A stretch of 34,064 nucleotides of DNA, from assembly GCA_020029595.1 (NCBI GenBank), contig JAIBJN010000039.1, forward strand, positions 1 to 34,064. The letters run 5' to 3'. The notes below the pieces were generated by a model that was given only the letters and a program-made list of their open reading frames with translations, made no database searches and had not been told where the DNA came from. Numbering within the stretch: the stretch's first letter is position 1; each line of letters opens with the position of its first letter. Positions 33,040 to 34,064 of this stretch are shown here, one piece after another. This stretch comes from Actinomycetota bacterium. Lineage in GTDB: Bacteria > Actinomycetota > Thermoleophilia > Gaiellales > Gaiellaceae. Both the position numbers and the translations under genes were made by a program.

Positions 33040-34064
33040 TGGCCGTCGACGTCCGCGAGATCGAGCACGAGCCCGTGCACGCGCCGCCTCCGCCCCGAAG
33101 AGGCCTCCGCCGGCTGACCGGCGCCGGGTGGCTGCGCGTCCTGTGGACGATGCCTCTGGCCTGGGGCCTCGGGACCCTGCTCGTGATCGGCGTCCGCTCG
33201 GCGATGGGCTTCGAGCCGCTCTGGGAGCTGCAGGTCCTCATCGTCGTCTGGACGATCGTCGTGCCGCTCGCCTTCCTCGCCGCGCTCGGCGGCTTCGATT
33301 ACTGGGCCTACTGGATCTCCGGACGGCCGACGCGCTCTGAGGACCACTCCGGCCACGGAGCGCGCACGTGGAAGGACTACTTCCGGGTCAACACGGACCA
33401 CAAGGTCATCGGGATCCAGTACCTCGTCACGACGATCTTCTTCTTCGTCGCGGCGGGCCTGATGGCGATGTTCATGCGCGCGGAGCTCGCGCGCCCCGGG
33501 ATGCAGTACGTGGACACGAACACGTTCAACGGGCTCTTCTCGGTGCACGCCTCGCTGATGATCTTCCTCTTCATCATCCCGGCGTTCGCGGGGCTGGGGA
33601 ACTACGTCATCCCGCTCATGATCGGCGCGCCCGACATGGCGTTCCCGCGCCTGAACGCGCTCTCCTACTGGCTCCTCCCCATCGCCGGCCTGATCATGCT
33701 CTCGAGCTACCTCGTCCCGGATGGCGGGGCCTTCGCGGCCGGCTGGACGAACTACGTCCCCCTCGCCGTGAACCAGGCCGACGGAAACCTTATGTTCCAG
33801 ATGGGCGTCCAGTGGGCGGGGGCGTCCTCGATCATGACCGCCCTCAACTTCCTGGTCACCATCATCACCATGCGTGCGCCCGGGATGTCCTTCTGGCGCA
33901 TGCCGCTGCTCGTGTGGGCGAACTTCGCCACGTCGACCCTCGTCGTCCTGGCGACGCCCTTCGTAGCCGGCTCCCAGTTCTTCATCATGTTCGACCGGGT
34001 CCTGCACACGAACTTCTTCAACCCGGAGCTGGGCGGCGACATCGTCGCCTACCAGCACATCTTC
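33039..34064 (+). CDS. ctaD: Cytochrome c oxidase subunit I, partial (runs off window)
   Basis: The first 342 residues of the haem-copper oxidase catalytic subunit, open to the window end. The canonical start DHKVIGIQYLVTT is only at residue 120. Before it lie a Pro/Arg-rich tail and two predicted helices (about 35-57 and 66-91), an unusually long N-terminal extension. NGLFSVHASLMIFLFIIP carries the low-spin haem His, followed by GLGNYVIPLMIGAPDMAFPR and YQHIF, the lead-in to the proton-pumping helix. GTG 33039 overlaps the coxB TAG by one base and has GGAGG upstream. It pumps protons while reducing oxygen. Confidence 0.93.
   Translation, partial: MAVDVREIEHEPVHAPPPPRRGLRRLTGAGWLRVLWTMPLAWGLGTLLVIGVRSAMGFEPLWELQVLIVVWTIVVPLAFLAALGGFDYWAYWISGRPTRSEDHSGHGARTWKDYFRVNTDHKVIGIQYLVTTIFFFVAAGLMAMFMRAELARPGMQYVDTNTFNGLFSVHASLMIFLFIIPAFAGLGNYVIPLMIGAPDMAFPRLNALSYWLLPIAGLIMLSSYLVPDGGAFAAGWTNYVPLAVNQADGNLMFQMGVQWAGASSIMTALNFLVTIITMRAPGMSFWRMPLLVWANFATSTLVVLATPFVAGSQFFIMFDRVLHTNFFNPELGGDIVAYQHIF

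Overview
The window is very GC-rich, uses many GTG and some TTG starts, and packs most genes tightly with 1-4 bp stop/start overlaps. Gene content (caa3-type oxidase, SpoIID-like protein, PQQ sugar dehydrogenase, PF04655-type phosphotransferase, MMPL exporter) together with many TANNNT -10 boxes only 6-10 nt before start codons fits a deep-branching actinobacterium. Thermoleophilia/Gaiellales-like is my best guess. It is inferred from gene style, not from a marker gene.

Layout, left to right. 1-5.4 kb: an hsp20-lon proteostasis operon (minus strand), then an MMPL/RND exporter with a textbook TTGACA-N17-TAGCCT promoter and a palindromic operator candidate. 5.4-6.5 kb: a lipoprotein and a divergent macro-domain protein. 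6.5-10.4 kb: a dTDP-L-rhamnose cluster rmlA-rmlC-rmlD, an aminoglycoside-phosphotransferase-like kinase, then rmlB. 10.5-15.8 kb: a SpoIID-like secreted protein converging on a minus-strand operon (WbpI-like 2-epimerase, UDP-HexNAc 6-dehydrogenase, WbpB-like oxidoreductase, WbpD-like acetyltransferase). That operon looks like most of a UDP-ManNAc3NAcA-type pathway, but the acetyltransferase is cut off exactly where SpoIID is cut off, and no aminotransferase is present.

15.9-18.5 kb is the accessory part. It holds an inverted pair of palindromic REP/MITE-like ends, a tRNA-Lys(CTT), and a 34-nt direct repeat of the tRNA 3' end 1,053 bp downstream (33/34 identical) with similar flanking terminators and GGCAAC arm-like repeats at both copies. 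The intervening island carries one four-helix membrane protein and a decayed ORF. Beyond it are an 18-bp perfect palindrome, a small ABM-like protein, and a gene of about 179 codons hidden by two G-run frameshifts.

18.5-34 kb: a TolB-like propeller, a PF04020 membrane protein, a GAF-GGDEF cyclase, a MacB/FtsX-type ABC exporter divergent from a LysR regulator, a GSDH-type lipoprotein dehydrogenase, an ECF sigma factor with a membrane partner, and a second LysR divergent from a 36-residue membrane micro-protein. Then come an SDR gene remnant, a NhaP-type antiporter, and coxB-ctaD, with ctaD running off the end. No CRISPR array, rRNA or complete insertion sequence was seen.
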